A DNA stretch of 52,171 bases from Sodiomyces alkalinus F11 (GCF_003711515.1 NW_021167083.1:816519-868689); one strand, 5' to 3'; numbered from the stretch's first letter, positions 30,852 through 41,481 are shown. Numbers and translations: made by a program. The notes: generated by a model from the sequence alone, not told the origin.

Positions 30852-32684
30852 ATGAGGGGAGAGCGGGGCGCCGTCATGGGCACCACTACTCACATCACGC
30901 GAGACATGGGGGAGGAAACCCCTCTCCTAATCACCACGACACCAGCTTCCACCACCCAGCGACCCAGCACCGATGTACCGAGCACGTACAGATATAGCTA
31001 CGTCGCCGAGTCCAGTGCAGTGACTCCAGCCCACGCAGGCACCCGTCGCACTGCCGCCATCTCAGCACAGCTAACCCACACCGAACGCATCTGGCTCTAC
31101 CTGGCCATCTTCCTCGTAGGCTACAGCTACGGTCTCGACAGCCAGGTCCGCTCCACATACCAACCGTACGCGACCTCCAGCCTCTCTCTCCACTCGTACC
31201 ACTCCACCATCAACGTCCTGCGGAGCGTGGTCGCCGTCGCCTCGCAACCCACGGCCGCCACGCTCTCCGACGCCTTTGGCCGGTTCCACGCCGTGGCCTT
31301 CTTCACCGTGCTGTACACGGTCGGGACCGCCATCGAGGCCTGCGCGAACTCGGTCGAGGCCTTCTGCCTCGGCGCCGTCCTGTACCAGATCGGCTACACC
31401 GCCATCATACTGCTGCTGGAGGTCCTGGTCGCCGATGTGTCGTCCATGCGGTCCCGTGTCCTTTTCAGCTACGTCCCCGCCGTGCCGTTTATTATTAACA
31501 CCTGGATTAGCGGGAACGTCACCTCGGCCGTCCTCCGCGTGACGACGTGGCGCTGGGGCATCGGCATGTGGTGCATCATTTATCCCGTCGCCTCACTCCC
31601 CCTCCTTGCGATCCTGTACTCTATAGAGCGTCGCGCCGGGAAACACGTTGCTGCGGAGGAAAACTCCTGTCTGCCTCCCCCGCCCGCCCGGTCCCGATGG
31701 AGCTGGGACCTCCTCCGTCGCATCGACGCCGTCGGCCTCGTGACTCTAGTCGCCGCCTTCTCCTTCACCCTGGCCCCGCTAACCGTCGCAGGCGGCAAAG
31801 CGAGCCACTGGCAATCCCCGAGCGTCCTCGTCCCGCTCGTCGTCGGGCTCGGCTGCTTCCCGCTCTTCGTCCTCTGGGAAAAGAGGAAAGGGGCCGAGAC
31901 GCCGCTGATCCCGTTCCACCTGATGAAGGACCGCGGCGTCTGGTCCGCGCTGGCGGTGCGGAGCCTCCTCAACTTCGCCTGGACCATCCAGGGGAACTAC
32001 CTGTACACGGTCCTCGTGGTGGGGTTCGATTTCTCCATCGAGTCGGCCACGCGCATCACGTCCTTCTTTTCCTTCTTCGGCGTCGTCAGCGGCATCTTGG
32101 TCGGGTTCGTCATCTACAGGGTGCGGAGGCTGAAATCCATCATCGTCGCCGGCACGTGCGTCTTCATGGCGGCGCTCGGCATCCTGATCAACTTCCCCGG
32201 CGGGGCCTCGGTCGGGGCGCAATCGGGGCTCGTGGCAGGGCAGGTCCTCCTGGGTTTGGCGGGCGGGTTGTTCGCTTACCCGACCCAGGCGTCTATTCAG
32301 GCCTCGGCGACGCGGGAGCACGTTGCTATGATTACGGGCCTTTACCTCTCGTTTTTCAATGTGGGCAGTGCCTTTGGGAACTGTGTGTCCGGCGCCATCT
32401 GGACGCAGACTTTGTACCCGGCCCTGGCGTCGAACTTGGCCTTCCAACCGAATGGGACGTTGGCCCAGGCCGTTTACGACTCGCCGTTTACGGTGGTTCC
32501 GGAGTATCCTGTGGGCGGCGAGATTAGAGACGCCATTATTGATAGTTATAGTTATGTCCAGCGGCTTCTTTGCATCACGGCTTGCTGTCTCTGTGTGCCT
32601 ATGATTGGGTTTTCCCTGGCGTTGAGGAACCCGAGGTTATCGGAGGACGAGGTGCAGGAGGAAGCCGAGGAGGCTGTTAGGTGA
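30852..32684 (+). CDS. Siderophore-iron transporter (MFS, SIT family)
   Basis: Single exon, 610 aa. The first ATG is at 30852; an in-frame ATG at 30876 is equally possible. A polar Ser/Thr-rich N terminus of about 80 residues is followed by about 14 hydrophobic segments. SIT hallmarks: IFLVGYSYGLDSQVRSTYQP at the first helix, LVADVSSMRSRVLFSYVPAV, PFIINTWISGNV, and TTWRWGIGMWCIIYP. The central loop (residues about 265-290) is rich in Pro/Arg; a late YSYVQRLLCIT segment is typical of SIT C termini. SIT proteins import ferric siderophores through the plasma membrane by proton symport; which siderophore is not evident. No siderophore synthetase lies in the window. A GATA dyad matching the iron-repressor site occurs upstream, in line with iron-starvation control. 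Confidence 0.93.
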   Translation: MRGERGAVMGTTTHITRDMGEETPLLITTTPASTTQRPSTDVPSTYRYSYVAESSAVTPAHAGTRRTAAISAQLTHTERIWLYLAIFLVGYSYGLDSQVRSTYQPYATSSLSLHSYHSTINVLRSVVAVASQPTAATLSDAFGRFHAVAFFTVLYTVGTAIEACANSVEAFCLGAVLYQIGYTAIILLLEVLVADVSSMRSRVLFSYVPAVPFIINTWISGNVTSAVLRVTTWRWGIGMWCIIYPVASLPLLAILYSIERRAGKHVAAEENSCLPPPPARSRWSWDLLRRIDAVGLVTLVAAFSFTLAPLTVAGGKASHWQSPSVLVPLVVGLGCFPLFVLWEKRKGAETPLIPFHLMKDRGVWSALAVRSLLNFAWTIQGNYLYTVLVVGFDFSIESATRITSFFSFFGVVSGILVGFVIYRVRRLKSIIVAGTCVFMAALGILINFPGGASVGAQSGLVAGQVLLGLAGGLFAYPTQASIQASATREHVAMITGLYLSFFNVGSAFGNCVSGAIWTQTLYPALASNLAFQPNGTLAQAVYDSPFTVVPEYPVGGEIRDAIIDSYSYVQRLLCITACCLCVPMIGFSLALRNPRLSEDEVQEEAEEAVR

Positions 32685-32981
32685 CGATTGAGTATATATG
32701 AGAAATGATCGAAGATGTAGAGGTCTAGAGGCTTCATTTAGTGAATTTTCAACGTAATGAGTTGCGGTCCCTTAACAATGTGTTGGTGGAAAGAGTGAAC
32801 TTTGCGGGTAAGGTAAGTGTGTGGGGGGGGGGGTACTTGAGGATGTTGACCTTATCTGTAAGTTATCTCTTCTCTTAACCTAGCGGTGAAGAAGGTGCGT
32901 AGAAAAACGAAATGGAAAAAGGCAAAAAGTAAAAGGACAGAAACAAAGAGAGGAAAAAAAAGAAAGAAAAAAAAGAGTCGT
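32685..32981. other. 3' flank of the transporter gene
   Basis: Contains a G-run at 32822-32831 and purine-rich DNA (32890-32975). The A-run at 32955-32974 serves as the T-tract terminator of the tRNA on minus. Confidence 0.45.
32965..32974 (-). terminator. RNA polymerase III terminator of tRNA-Ser
   Basis: On minus a run of eight T follows eight bases after the tRNA 3' end, the usual Pol III stop. Confidence 0.7.
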
Positions 32982-33073
32982 CGATAGCAGCAGGGTTCGA
33001 ACCTGCGCGGCCGAAGCCATGGGATGGTGATGAAAATTCAAGTCCCACCCATTAACCACTCTGGCATGCTACC
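32982..33073 (-). tRNA. tRNA-Ser(UGA) with an 11-nt intron
   Basis: Acceptor stem GGTAGCA pairs with TGCTATC (one G-T pair), discriminator G. D arm CCA..TGG with the loop GAGTGGTTAA typical of Ser/Leu. Anticodon stem TGGGA/TCCCA encloses CTTGAA, an 11-nt insertion, and A, giving anticodon TGA with the intron after position 37 as usual. Variable arm GGC-TTC-GCC class; T arm GCAGG-TTCGAAC-CCTGC. Ends are set by acceptor pairing; CCA is not encoded, as in nuclear genes. Confidence 0.93.
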
Positions 33074-33914
33074 ATTTGACTAGTTGAATTCGGTCGGAAA
33101 AGAGGTACATAAGGTCAGCTTGCAAGCGGGAATCTTCGAATCTTCGATCTTCCCTTTCATCTTCTTTTCTCCTCGGAACCAAGTCATTCGTGGTCATGTT
33201 TCCCCCCCTGGCCCCCAGGCCTCTACACCAAAGGTACGGTTTACGTTTTGATACCTGGTTACCTTAGTCAACGGTCAACGGGCGGTTCTTGTTCCGCCTC
33301 CGAAGCCCTGGCACGTCACCTATTGATCCTACGGTCCCAAAACACATCCAAAAAAAGAGCAATAGAAAAAAAGAAAAAAAAATTGATCGCCATGTCATCC
33401 AGGGGAATACGTCAAATCATTCTATCAATTCATGAGAAAAGACGAAAAGAAGGGCTGCATCGGCAACGGGATGCAAGGCCCCAACTCTTGGTACAGGCCA
33501 AAAGGTATCACAAATAGAAACAACAGGGTCGGGTCCCATCCCCGACTCCAGTTAATTTCCCTCTCGCGACGATCCTTGTCAAAGGCTTCAGAAACCTTGG
33601 ACAGTTAAACGTGACATACCTTGTGTCGGTGTCCGTACGCTGTACTGGTGACGATATCCGTTTACCTACCTTGGAAAAATCACCATGTCCTCCCCCAGCG
33701 GCCCAGTACCTTACGCTTTCAGTGAATGAACGACCAGCCATCATGACTGGCAGTGACAGAACCAACATCTTAGCTCGCATGAACCGCCTCTTCTTAGCCT
33801 ACTGGGGCCTTGTTTCGTTTCGGCCTCTGTGTTGGTCCACGGTGCGCCCCTCGGCGACCTCAAAATCCCGCCCGGCTACTTTCGGCCGCCAGCTCGACCG
33901 CCGAGACCTGCACC
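33074..33914. other. Intergenic region, no gene seen
   Basis: Short frames only. An A-rich patch at 33345-33385. The stretch 33820-33914 may be an upstream remnant of the FG-GAP relic, but the frame is unclear. Confidence 0.4.
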
Positions 33915-34266
33915 CCACGGACTGGGATGGCGGACGGCGATGGGCGCGCCGACATGATCTGGACTGACAAGTTCACCGGCGACGGGACCGTGTTACATAA
34001 CCTCGGCCGTCGCGACGACGTCGACGGCTCGCGATTCGAGTGGAGCCATGCCGGACGTCTGCATCAGGGTCGGGTGGCGGGGACCGTGCGTGTATTATCC
34101 TGATCTGCTGGGCAATGGCCGAGTAGCCGACCAGCACAATCTCCTCGGGACGTGGACCAATGAGGCCGAGACGTGGTTCAACAGGTGCGAAAAAGAGGGC
34201 AAGGAGGACGATGAGGAAGCGTCCACGATCCAGATCTTCCGGTCCAGCCGTCTGATGCATGAATGA
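33915..34266 (+). pseudogene. Relic of an FG-GAP/VCBS-repeat secreted protein
   Basis: One frame reads DGDGRADMIWTDKFTGDG (from about 33931), then VLHNLGRRDDVDGSRFEWSH and AGRLHQGRV; at about 34080 it must shift to continue as VYYPDLLGNGRVADQHNL, LLGTWTNEAETWFNRC. The DxDGDGRAD calcium-type loop, the W..MG.LY.G-like segment and the final ...TWFN.C are characteristic of the C-terminal beta-propeller in many fungal secreted esterases and glycosidases. A frameshift, no start and no catalytic domain show it is broken. Remainder of the gene was not found. Confidence 0.55.
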
Positions 34267-34683
34267 GAGACGAGGGATCAACTTTTGGTGGTGAGATATG
34301 AAATGTCAGAGTCCGTTAGGAAGTTGAAACCTGTCCTGCTTACACCAGGCCGAGTGTTTGTTTCTGCTGTTCAATTGGGTCAGTGCAGAAAAGGCTGTAG
34401 AAACATCGATGGCCGGCCAACAGAAACTCAACTCGTCGCACATAAATCATTGTTCCTCTCTATCGCAAGGTGAGATTGTAAAAGTGCGACTCGATCGAAA
34501 ATGTGCCCGGCTTCACAGAAACAAGGAAACGAAGAGACGGTTACAAGCCAGACAAAATATCGAGCATGGAAGACGGACATGGCTGCGTATCAGAGAGTCT
34601 GGAAGGGCGGTAAAGAGCCCGAGAGTCAGAAATCGCAAGGGAGTATCAGGGGTATTATTAGAGTAAGGTATTAAGTAAAAGAA
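34267..34683. other. Intergenic region
   Basis: 3' flank of the protease-like gene on minus. No gene seen. Confidence 0.4.
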
Positions 34684-36900
34684 CTATTCCTGTGTAGATG
34701 GCTTTGGTATCCTGGGCGGCCCAGCTTCTTCATTCCGATTCTCCGACTCTCCCTGTTGCGGCGTCAAAGACTGGACATCCGCCGCAGCACCCGGAGAAAC
34801 CTGCGTGGAGGACTCCGCAGCCGCCGGAGGATCCGATATGATAGCGTGCGGGGGAACGTCGCCGATGGGTTGCACAGGGCTGATAGGACTGACAGGGAGG
34901 TGATCAGTGTCGGTGGTGGGCGCGGCCATGTTCGTGTCCGTGTTCGTGTTCGTGTTCGTGTCCGGAAGCCGGGACTGGTCGTTTGCTGTAGGATGGAGTG
35001 CACCAGTCATCTGAGCTTGCGCACCGGCTGTCCTAGCCTGTTCTGCGGCCGTCGCATTCGTCGCAATACCGGTCGGGTCTTCCGAGATGGGTGGGAGCAC
35101 CGTTGTGGTAAGACGCGAATCGTTCCGTGAACCCCTGTTGGAGTTCGCCAGGACGGCCGGTCTGGGAGGCAGGGGTGGCGACTCGGGCTCGTCGAGCTCC
35201 TTCGCCCCCTTCAGGACCAGCGGCTTTCCGCCACGTCCGATGAGGATCACGCCGGAAGGGTGCCTGATGATGCCGGTTTCCAACTCCTCCTTCTTGACCT
35301 TGCGGTAGCGCCGGAAGGCCCAGATGCCCAGGAGGAGTCCGACGAAAAGAATGGAGCCAATTCCGGCGGCGATGCCGACCCCGACCCCCGTAAGCATTGC
35401 TCTGTATCTCCGATCACGTTCGTTATACCAATCTTCACGATCCCGATCGTCAGAATATCCGGTCCCGTCCGAGTCGCCTACGCCGTCGCCTTCGCAATCC
35501 TGGTACGCCCAGCACCAAGACTGCCCCACCTTGGTGGACTTAGGAATGGTGGCTGCAGAGCTGGGGAAGGGGACGATGTTGGCGCGGGTGGCATCGGAAG
35601 GCCTGACGACGGGAGCCATGCCAACCTCCTCGTTGGCGAGATCAAAGACGAGGTAGGTATTGCGCAGCAAGTAGCTCCCGAGGACCCAATGGCCTGATTC
35701 CTCGCTGTAAGAGCCCGAGTCGATGTTTTGGACGCCGAAGATGCACATCTCTTCGCCATCGAGCTCGGGGTAGTCGTCATCGTAGGAGGCGTAGTACTCA
35801 TACGAATATATGTCGGCGGGAAGGACGAGATCGCGCAGGTTGGCAGTGAGGATGTAGCCCCCCGTGCCGCCGAGTTCCAGGGCAACACGACCGGTGAGCG
35901 AGGAGGCGCGATCGCAAGGAATGACTGCCCTGCCCGCATAAGAGTACGAGTCGAGAACGACGCCGGCGAGGTCCCAGATGGGCTGAGCGACGGCCAGGGG
36001 CAAGTTGGAGAGGAGGTAGGTAGGGTTGATTCCGACAAAGGGCAGATCGGGATTCAGGGACTCGTCGACAATGGGCTCGAGGCGACCGTCGGCCGAGTCG
36101 GAGCCGTTGACGGAGCCGATCTTCCCGTAGAAGCCGGTGTACTGCATGGAATACTTGTAGGCCTGGAAGCGCTGGAGATCGCCGCTGAACTTGGTGGTGT
36201 CGATGGCGCCCAGGAGCAGGGAGCCATCGGAAGCGTTGGCGGACGACGGCCACATGCTGAAGGCGGTCGAGTTGATGTGGCCCGCGGCCTCCAGTGTATC
36301 CAAGGAGGACGAGCCAGTGAAGGTGCCGTAGCCGAGCCCCAGCACGCCAATCGCTTCATACCCGGAGCTGTCATGAACGAGACCCAGGGTCGTGTCTTCC
36401 AACTTGGCAGGGCCGATGTGGACGGTTTCCGAAATGAGGTCCCCCTCGACCCACGATCCGCTAGGCAAGCTCGCGTCAAAGGAACTGCGCGAAATACGTT
36501 CAAACGAGTCAGACTGGTTGGGATCGAACGAGCCAAAGAAGCAGTCGATGTCGGCAGAGTAAGGGCCATCGCCGCAGGTCTCGATGTCGATGACCCAGAT
36601 TTCGCTGGTCTCTAAAGAGACGAGCAGCGAGACTTCTTGTGGTGGTGTGCCGACGGAGACATTGACCAGGAATTCGAAGCCGACATAGTACCCGTTGGCG
36701 TTCCCCTCAAGTCGGGTGTCTGTCTGAACCTGGCGGCGTCTGTCGGGCGGGGCATGACTAACATCGGTTCGTCCGGTGAAGGGTATCTCGAGGAAAGCAG
36801 AGGCACATGTTGCGTATAGAACCCAAACGAAAGAAAGGGCGAGGAGGGAGGTGGAGGAGGAGGAGGAGGAGGAGGAGGAGGAGAAACGAATGGACGCCAT
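34684..36900 (-). CDS. Membrane-anchored aspartic-protease-fold protein, catalytic motif lost
   Basis: Single exon, 738 aa, ATG at 36900. Signal peptide with a poly-Ser run encoded by a gga microsatellite (36853-36882), ending about ATCASA. Pepsin-like fold signs: YYVGFEFLVNVSVGTPPQEV, SEIWVIDIETCG, EAIGVLGLGYGTFTG, DGSLLLGAIDTTKFSGDL, GSYLLRNTYLVFDLANEEVG. The first active-site loop, normally DTGSS before DLWV, is SLETS before EIWV, so the catalytic Asp is replaced by Ser. The second, normally DSGT/DTGT, is LDSYSYAG: Asp kept, Gly lost. One TM helix follows at about residues 503-527 (GVGVGIAAGIGSILFVGLLL), then a long disordered tail with NTNTNTDTN repeats. Probably a cell-surface non-enzymatic member; binding or regulatory role is inferred only. 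Confidence 0.85.
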   Translation of the reverse strand: MASIRFSSSSSSSSSSTSLLALSFVWVLYATCASAFLEIPFTGRTDVSHAPPDRRRQVQTDTRLEGNANGYYVGFEFLVNVSVGTPPQEVSLLVSLETSEIWVIDIETCGDGPYSADIDCFFGSFDPNQSDSFERISRSSFDASLPSGSWVEGDLISETVHIGPAKLEDTTLGLVHDSSGYEAIGVLGLGYGTFTGSSSLDTLEAAGHINSTAFSMWPSSANASDGSLLLGAIDTTKFSGDLQRFQAYKYSMQYTGFYGKIGSVNGSDSADGRLEPIVDESLNPDLPFVGINPTYLLSNLPLAVAQPIWDLAGVVLDSYSYAGRAVIPCDRASSLTGRVALELGGTGGYILTANLRDLVLPADIYSYEYYASYDDDYPELDGEEMCIFGVQNIDSGSYSEESGHWVLGSYLLRNTYLVFDLANEEVGMAPVVRPSDATRANIVPFPSSAATIPKSTKVGQSWCWAYQDCEGDGVGDSDGTGYSDDRDREDWYNERDRRYRAMLTGVGVGIAAGIGSILFVGLLLGIWAFRRYRKVKKEELETGIIRHPSGVILIGRGGKPLVLKGAKELDEPESPPLPPRPAVLANSNRGSRNDSRLTTTVLPPISEDPTGIATNATAAEQARTAGAQAQMTGALHPTANDQSRLPDTNTNTNTDTNMAAPTTDTDHLPVSPISPVQPIGDVPPHAIISDPPAAAESSTQVSPGAAADVQSLTPQQGESENRNEEAGPPRIPKPSTQE

Positions 36901-38435
36901 TGCGAAGGAGAGGATTTCTTGGCGATGGTGCGGGAGTGACGATTAAGCGAGTGACTGTGGTGTTGACTGGTGGTGACGAGAAAAAGAGCGGCTACAACAA
37001 TGGTTGCATAATTAGACCACCAGACAAGAGAACAACAACAAAGACGGCCGATTCGTGGCCGTGAAGGCCTCGAAAGTATGTCGGCGGTGGTTGGTACTGA
37101 ACGACGATGAGGTTGAGTGAGACAAGAAAAGAGGAATAAGAAAGGGGAAGAGATCATCGGGACAACAAAAACTGCCCCAGTCAGGCACGATGCACAGACC
37201 ATAGCCCTCAAATTTGGCGTTTAAGGGGCGGAGGGTAGTGGGTCGTCCGTAAGGCAGCAGTCCTATTCAGGCTTAGCCCTTCTTGTCATTGGCTGCGAGA
37301 TCCAATCAAGCTTCCATATAATTGGTTCAATCCCGAGCACTATCGACATAGCCTAAGGTACCTTAACTTGTTCGGCTATAACGGTCGGTGTCTGTCGATA
37401 TTGGTTCCAGTACGGAGTACCACTCGGCCGGATTTCTAAGTGTTTTGACATCAGTGGCTCTTCGGAAAGGGAGACAAGCTGTCAGCTAATTAAATAATGA
37501 ATATAGCACAAAGTTTCAATCTGTGGTCTGGAAAGAAAACCATTATGACACGATTGATTGGTGGCACTCGTAATTTGAATTGAATGCACTCTTCTGTCAC
37601 CCTATCACCGGCTAATGCCGTTAAAGAGCGAGGAGTCGGGACAGAGCAAATTTATTACCTATTTCCCCGAGTTTACGGGACTATAATTACCAGAGGACTT
37701 GCTATTTATTAATAGACAGCTCGACGTTTCCAACCCGGCCCGTGCATGGGCCAACCTACCTACCCGGGAGGGGGGGTTTATAGGTCAGAGCTCGGACAGA
37801 GACTTTTGCTCTGACCAGAGCCAGGACAGAGAAATTTCTGTCGACATGATGTTCTAAGACTGTTGACAGACTGACCAGTTATCGGGCTCTGTCCTATACC
37901 CCCTAAACCCGGGTAGGTAGGTAGCCAAAGAACGAGGCTTTACTTCGTAAGTACTCTAGGGTCCGACACCATTGTCAGTATCATGGCTTCGTCACTGACC
38001 AAAAAAAAGAAGAAAAAAAAAGGTAGGTATGCTAAACTACTCAGGTCATCCTGATTCCAAAGCATAAGCTGTGCTAAGTGTACCTATATTGGTGTGAAGA
38101 AGCGAATGACGTTATACGTGACGTCGAGCAACAGGCTCAAATCGACGACCATTTGCCACACCTTTGCACGTCAAGTGTGGCTGGTACCACATGCCACCCG
38201 CCTGTACATGCCAATGTACTTCGTATCGCCGTCACTACTCCCGTACATATCGATCAAGCTTTGGATTCTGAACTTCACCTTTCCATAATAAAACATCGGC
38301 ATCAAATAATTTAGGAAACAATATCTAAAGTAGGCGCTGGTGTCTTCCGGCGCTGTCGCCTAATACCCACTCTCTGCCGTTAATACTTAATATCCGTCCA
38401 CTACTATCAAGCTTCCTCCGCCAAAGCTGATCAAC
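36901..38435. other. Intergenic region with a foldback element
   Basis: Upstream DNA of two divergent genes. Holds the foldback element at 37754-37922 and an A-rich patch at 38002-38022. Small frames at 38078-38314 are not convincing. Confidence 0.45.
37754..37922. mobile_element. MITE-like foldback element, 169 bp
   Basis: Perfect 15-bp terminal inverted repeats (acctacctacccggg at 37754-37768, inverse at 37908-37922). The similarity continues inward with gaps (ggggg, tataggacagagc-like blocks on both sides). Flanks ggcca and agcca could be a mismatched 5-bp target duplication. No coding capacity. Confidence 0.55.
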
Positions 38436-40668
38436 ATGTCACGAACTCTCCTCCTCTGCTTTATACACGGATTCAAGGTCAGAAGGCACCCAAAATATCC
38501 CAAAATATACACTATATGTAGGCACCTTAATTGACGCTTTCCAAGGGAACCGATGACACATTCAAGGATTTTCCCTACGTGAGTCCCGTCATTTGTTTTC
38601 CTTTTTTCTTCTTTTTTTTTGGCTCCCCTCTCCCGAGGGGGAATTTGGTCCTCTGATACCAACATATGACGAGATGTAGGAACTCAAGAGGGACGTCGCA
38701 CGTCAACTTCTGGACCATCGCGTCGAGTCGGTCGTCTATCCCAAATACGAGACAAAGGGAGAGTTGGCAGAAGCCACCGCCAAGTTTTTAGAATGGTGAG
38801 CATCAATCTGTATTCCAATCTCATTCAATGTTGTGTCGTTACGCTTACGCATACATACTCGTGCTTTTTTTGAAGGCTGAAAGAGAAGGTTATGGATATT
38901 CGAAAGGCCAATCTGGAGAACCCCTGGCCTCCCAACGACAGACAAGTTGGCGTAATCCTCGTCGCACATTCCATGGGGTAAGTTGTCTAGGTCGTTCAGG
39001 GCCCTCTTCCGAATCACAGGGGGTAGTATGGCGGAATAATAATATGGGAGGAACTAACGATGGTTTTTCAGTGGTTTCGTCGCAGCGGATGCCCTCTTCC
39101 TCGCCCTCGACCAACGAGCTGAGAACGAGAGCGAGGACAAACCACTGTTCCCGTTAATCCAAGGCATCCTGGCCTTCGACACGGCCTACAACGGCCTCGC
39201 CAGGTCCATGTTCGTCTACGGCGCCTTCTCCAACTACCAAAAAGTCAGCAGCGTCTTCAACGTCATGACCGCCCTCGGGGCCGCCGCGCCCGCCGGCCTG
39301 AGCAGCCTCGCCGCCCAGCGCGCAGCAAGCGCCGCGACCGCGGCAGCGAGCCTGGCGTCGTCCTCCTCTTCGCCAGGGCCAGCGTCAGGCCCAGCATCGG
39401 CCTCCTCGTCGTCCCGCCGGAACTGGAAGCTGTGGCAGCTCGTCGCCGTGCAGACGGGCACGATCGGCGCCATCGCAGCGGGCGGCGTCGTGGCATACAT
39501 GAACCGCGAGGCCATCATACGGGGCGTGAAGAGCGTCCGCAACCTCAACCGCGAGTCCGTGGTCGAAGGGTACCGCCAGGGGATGGAGACGCTGGGCCAG
39601 GGGCTGGCGTACATCAACCGCGGGAACGTGGGGCGGTCCTTCGCCTGGCTGTCGGACCACTTCACCTTCGTCGGCACCCTGATGAAGCAGAAGGAGCTGG
39701 GCCGGCGCCTGGACCGCATGGCGGCGCTCCGCGGCGGCGTCGGCATCCGGGACTTCTACATCTCGCTCGGCGAGAACGGGTACTGGAGCGGCGGCTATTT
39801 TGTTCCTGAGCGGACCTTCTGCGCCGTGCCCGACGCCGGGCAGCCCGCGAGCGCGCTCTTCACGCGCTGCGCCATGCGCGGGTCGGCCGACGAGCTGCAG
39901 GCCCACCTGAGCATGTTCCGCCCGGACAAGAACACGGGCTACGAGAAGATGAAGGACGAGGCGGCCGAGCTGGTCGTAAAGTGGTTTTCGGCCGAGGAGG
40001 AAATCGTGGACGACCCCAATTTCCGCCAAGTCTCGCCCGAAGAAACCGAGGAGGATGCCGCGGTGGAGAAGACCTTGTCGAACACCGTGGACGAGCGAGG
40101 CCCGGAAGCTGGCACGGGAGCCCAAGGGGCGACGGAAGTCAAAGCTGCCGAGACCGGCGAGGACGACCTCCCGGACGAATCTCCGGTGGACATTGCGGCC
40201 GCTGCATCGCTGGTGCCCCTCCCCGAGGATGGACATGGGGAACTCACGACCGATACGAGCGCCGCCGGGCCCGAGTCGGGCGAGCCAACGACGGCCAACG
40301 AGAGAAAGAGGACGTACATGCAGTACCTGTTCGGCGTCGCGCAGCAAGCTGGTCAGGGGGCCAAGGATTGGTGGCCGAACAAGGTGCATGTGCCCATCAT
40401 GTCCATGCCTTCCATGCCTTCCATGCCCTCCAAGGTGTCGATGCCATCCATGCCTAAAATGCCGACTTCTGTCTCGGCATTAGGGAATGCCTCTATGCCT
40501 AGCGTGAACATCTTCAAGAAACGAGAGGCCGAGGCGGAAGGCACAGCTGCTACAGCCACGCCAGGGGCAGACAGCAGCGGCCAGGAGGGAAACCAGCGTG
40601 AAGGTGCTCGTCAAGGCGCGGACGACGACCAGGCTGGCGCGACGGAGAAGTCCATTTCGGCCGAATGA
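38436..40668 (+). CDS. Lipase-like alpha/beta hydrolase (DUF676-type putative serine esterase)
   Basis: Five exons: 38436-38477, 38546-38578, 38680-38795, 38876-38977, 39072-40668; introns 68, 101, 80 and 94 nt; 629 aa, all phases close. N terminus MSRTLLLCFIHGFKG carries the oxyanion-side HGFKG; the nucleophile elbow VAHSMGGF places Ser96. LAFDTAYNGLARS follows as in DUF676/lipase-like proteins. Residues about 170-215 are Ala/Ser-rich; a hydrophobic helix (LVAVQTGTIGAIAAGGVVAY, about 222-240) suggests membrane attachment. SLGENGYWSGGYFVPERTFC may provide the catalytic His side. The C-terminal 200 residues are acidic and disordered with an SMPSMPSMPSKVSMPSMP repeat. Acts probably on lipids or esters; substrate unknown. 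Exon 1 uses a weak GTCAGA donor, but the joined protein fits the family. Confidence 0.85.
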
Positions 40669-41481
40669 ACGGTCCGACTTTTGGTTGAGAACTTTTGGGA
40701 TGAGCAATGAATGGACTTGGGAGAATTTTAGGAGGAAAATTGGGTAAGAAAAGAATAAAACCCGCTCGCTTGGTAATGACTTGATTACCAATCCATTACC
40801 TATTCTACCGGATTTAACGCGATAATGTACTTTGTACGATGCACTTACAAATAAAACTTCCCCAGTTATGAAGGTTCTTCCACCTTGGCATGTGGGCCAA
40901 CATCCAAGTTCCAACATCGTGCCTAGTCTCACATTTTTGATTCTTTTCTCTTCTGTTATAGACTTGTCCTCTCCAAACATTGCGATAGTACGGAGCGGAC
41001 GTCCATCCTTTTCGGTCCTGCCCCTCCCACTAGAGTGGAAAGTGCCACATGCCGGTTTATAAGTTTTAGGGGAAGTGCCGAGTCCATCGAGTCCATGAGG
41101 TCATGATAATGACGAAGAGGCATTGGCGGAGAGATCGGGAAGCGGAGACCCTACAGCAGAGACGAGCCCAGTCACGCAACACAGTGTTGCAGAATAATGA
41201 TGGAATGGGGGAACTTTGCCTGTGGTTCCATGTCTTTCTTTATTAATCCAATACTGCGCACGAAGATTAATAAACGGGAGTATAGCAATATAAAACTAAC
41301 CACATCGTGCACCCGACCTTTTGGCTTTATATCTCCTCCCCTTACCTACCCCGCCCCCCGCCGTTCACTGCACCGAATCCTTCACGACTTGGCACAGAAC
41401 ACTTCTCACCCCACTCACACCGAGACATACCAACCAAAAAAAAAAAAAAAAAAAAAAAGAACAGCCCCGAGTCCTTCGACC
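40669..41481. other. Intergenic region / promoter of the MDR gene
   Basis: No gene. Ends in a 5' leader with a 23-A run at 41436-41458, 23 bp before the ATG. Confidence 0.45.

Noticed and set aside
31547..32527. 326-codon frame overlapping the siderophore transporter, and 222 codons antisense to it
   Set aside because: Arg/Pro-rich shadows of the transporter reading frame.
41197..41481. N-terminal extension of the MDR oxidoreductase
   Set aside because: Would translate the A-run and pyrimidine leader; family proteins start at the ATG at 41482.
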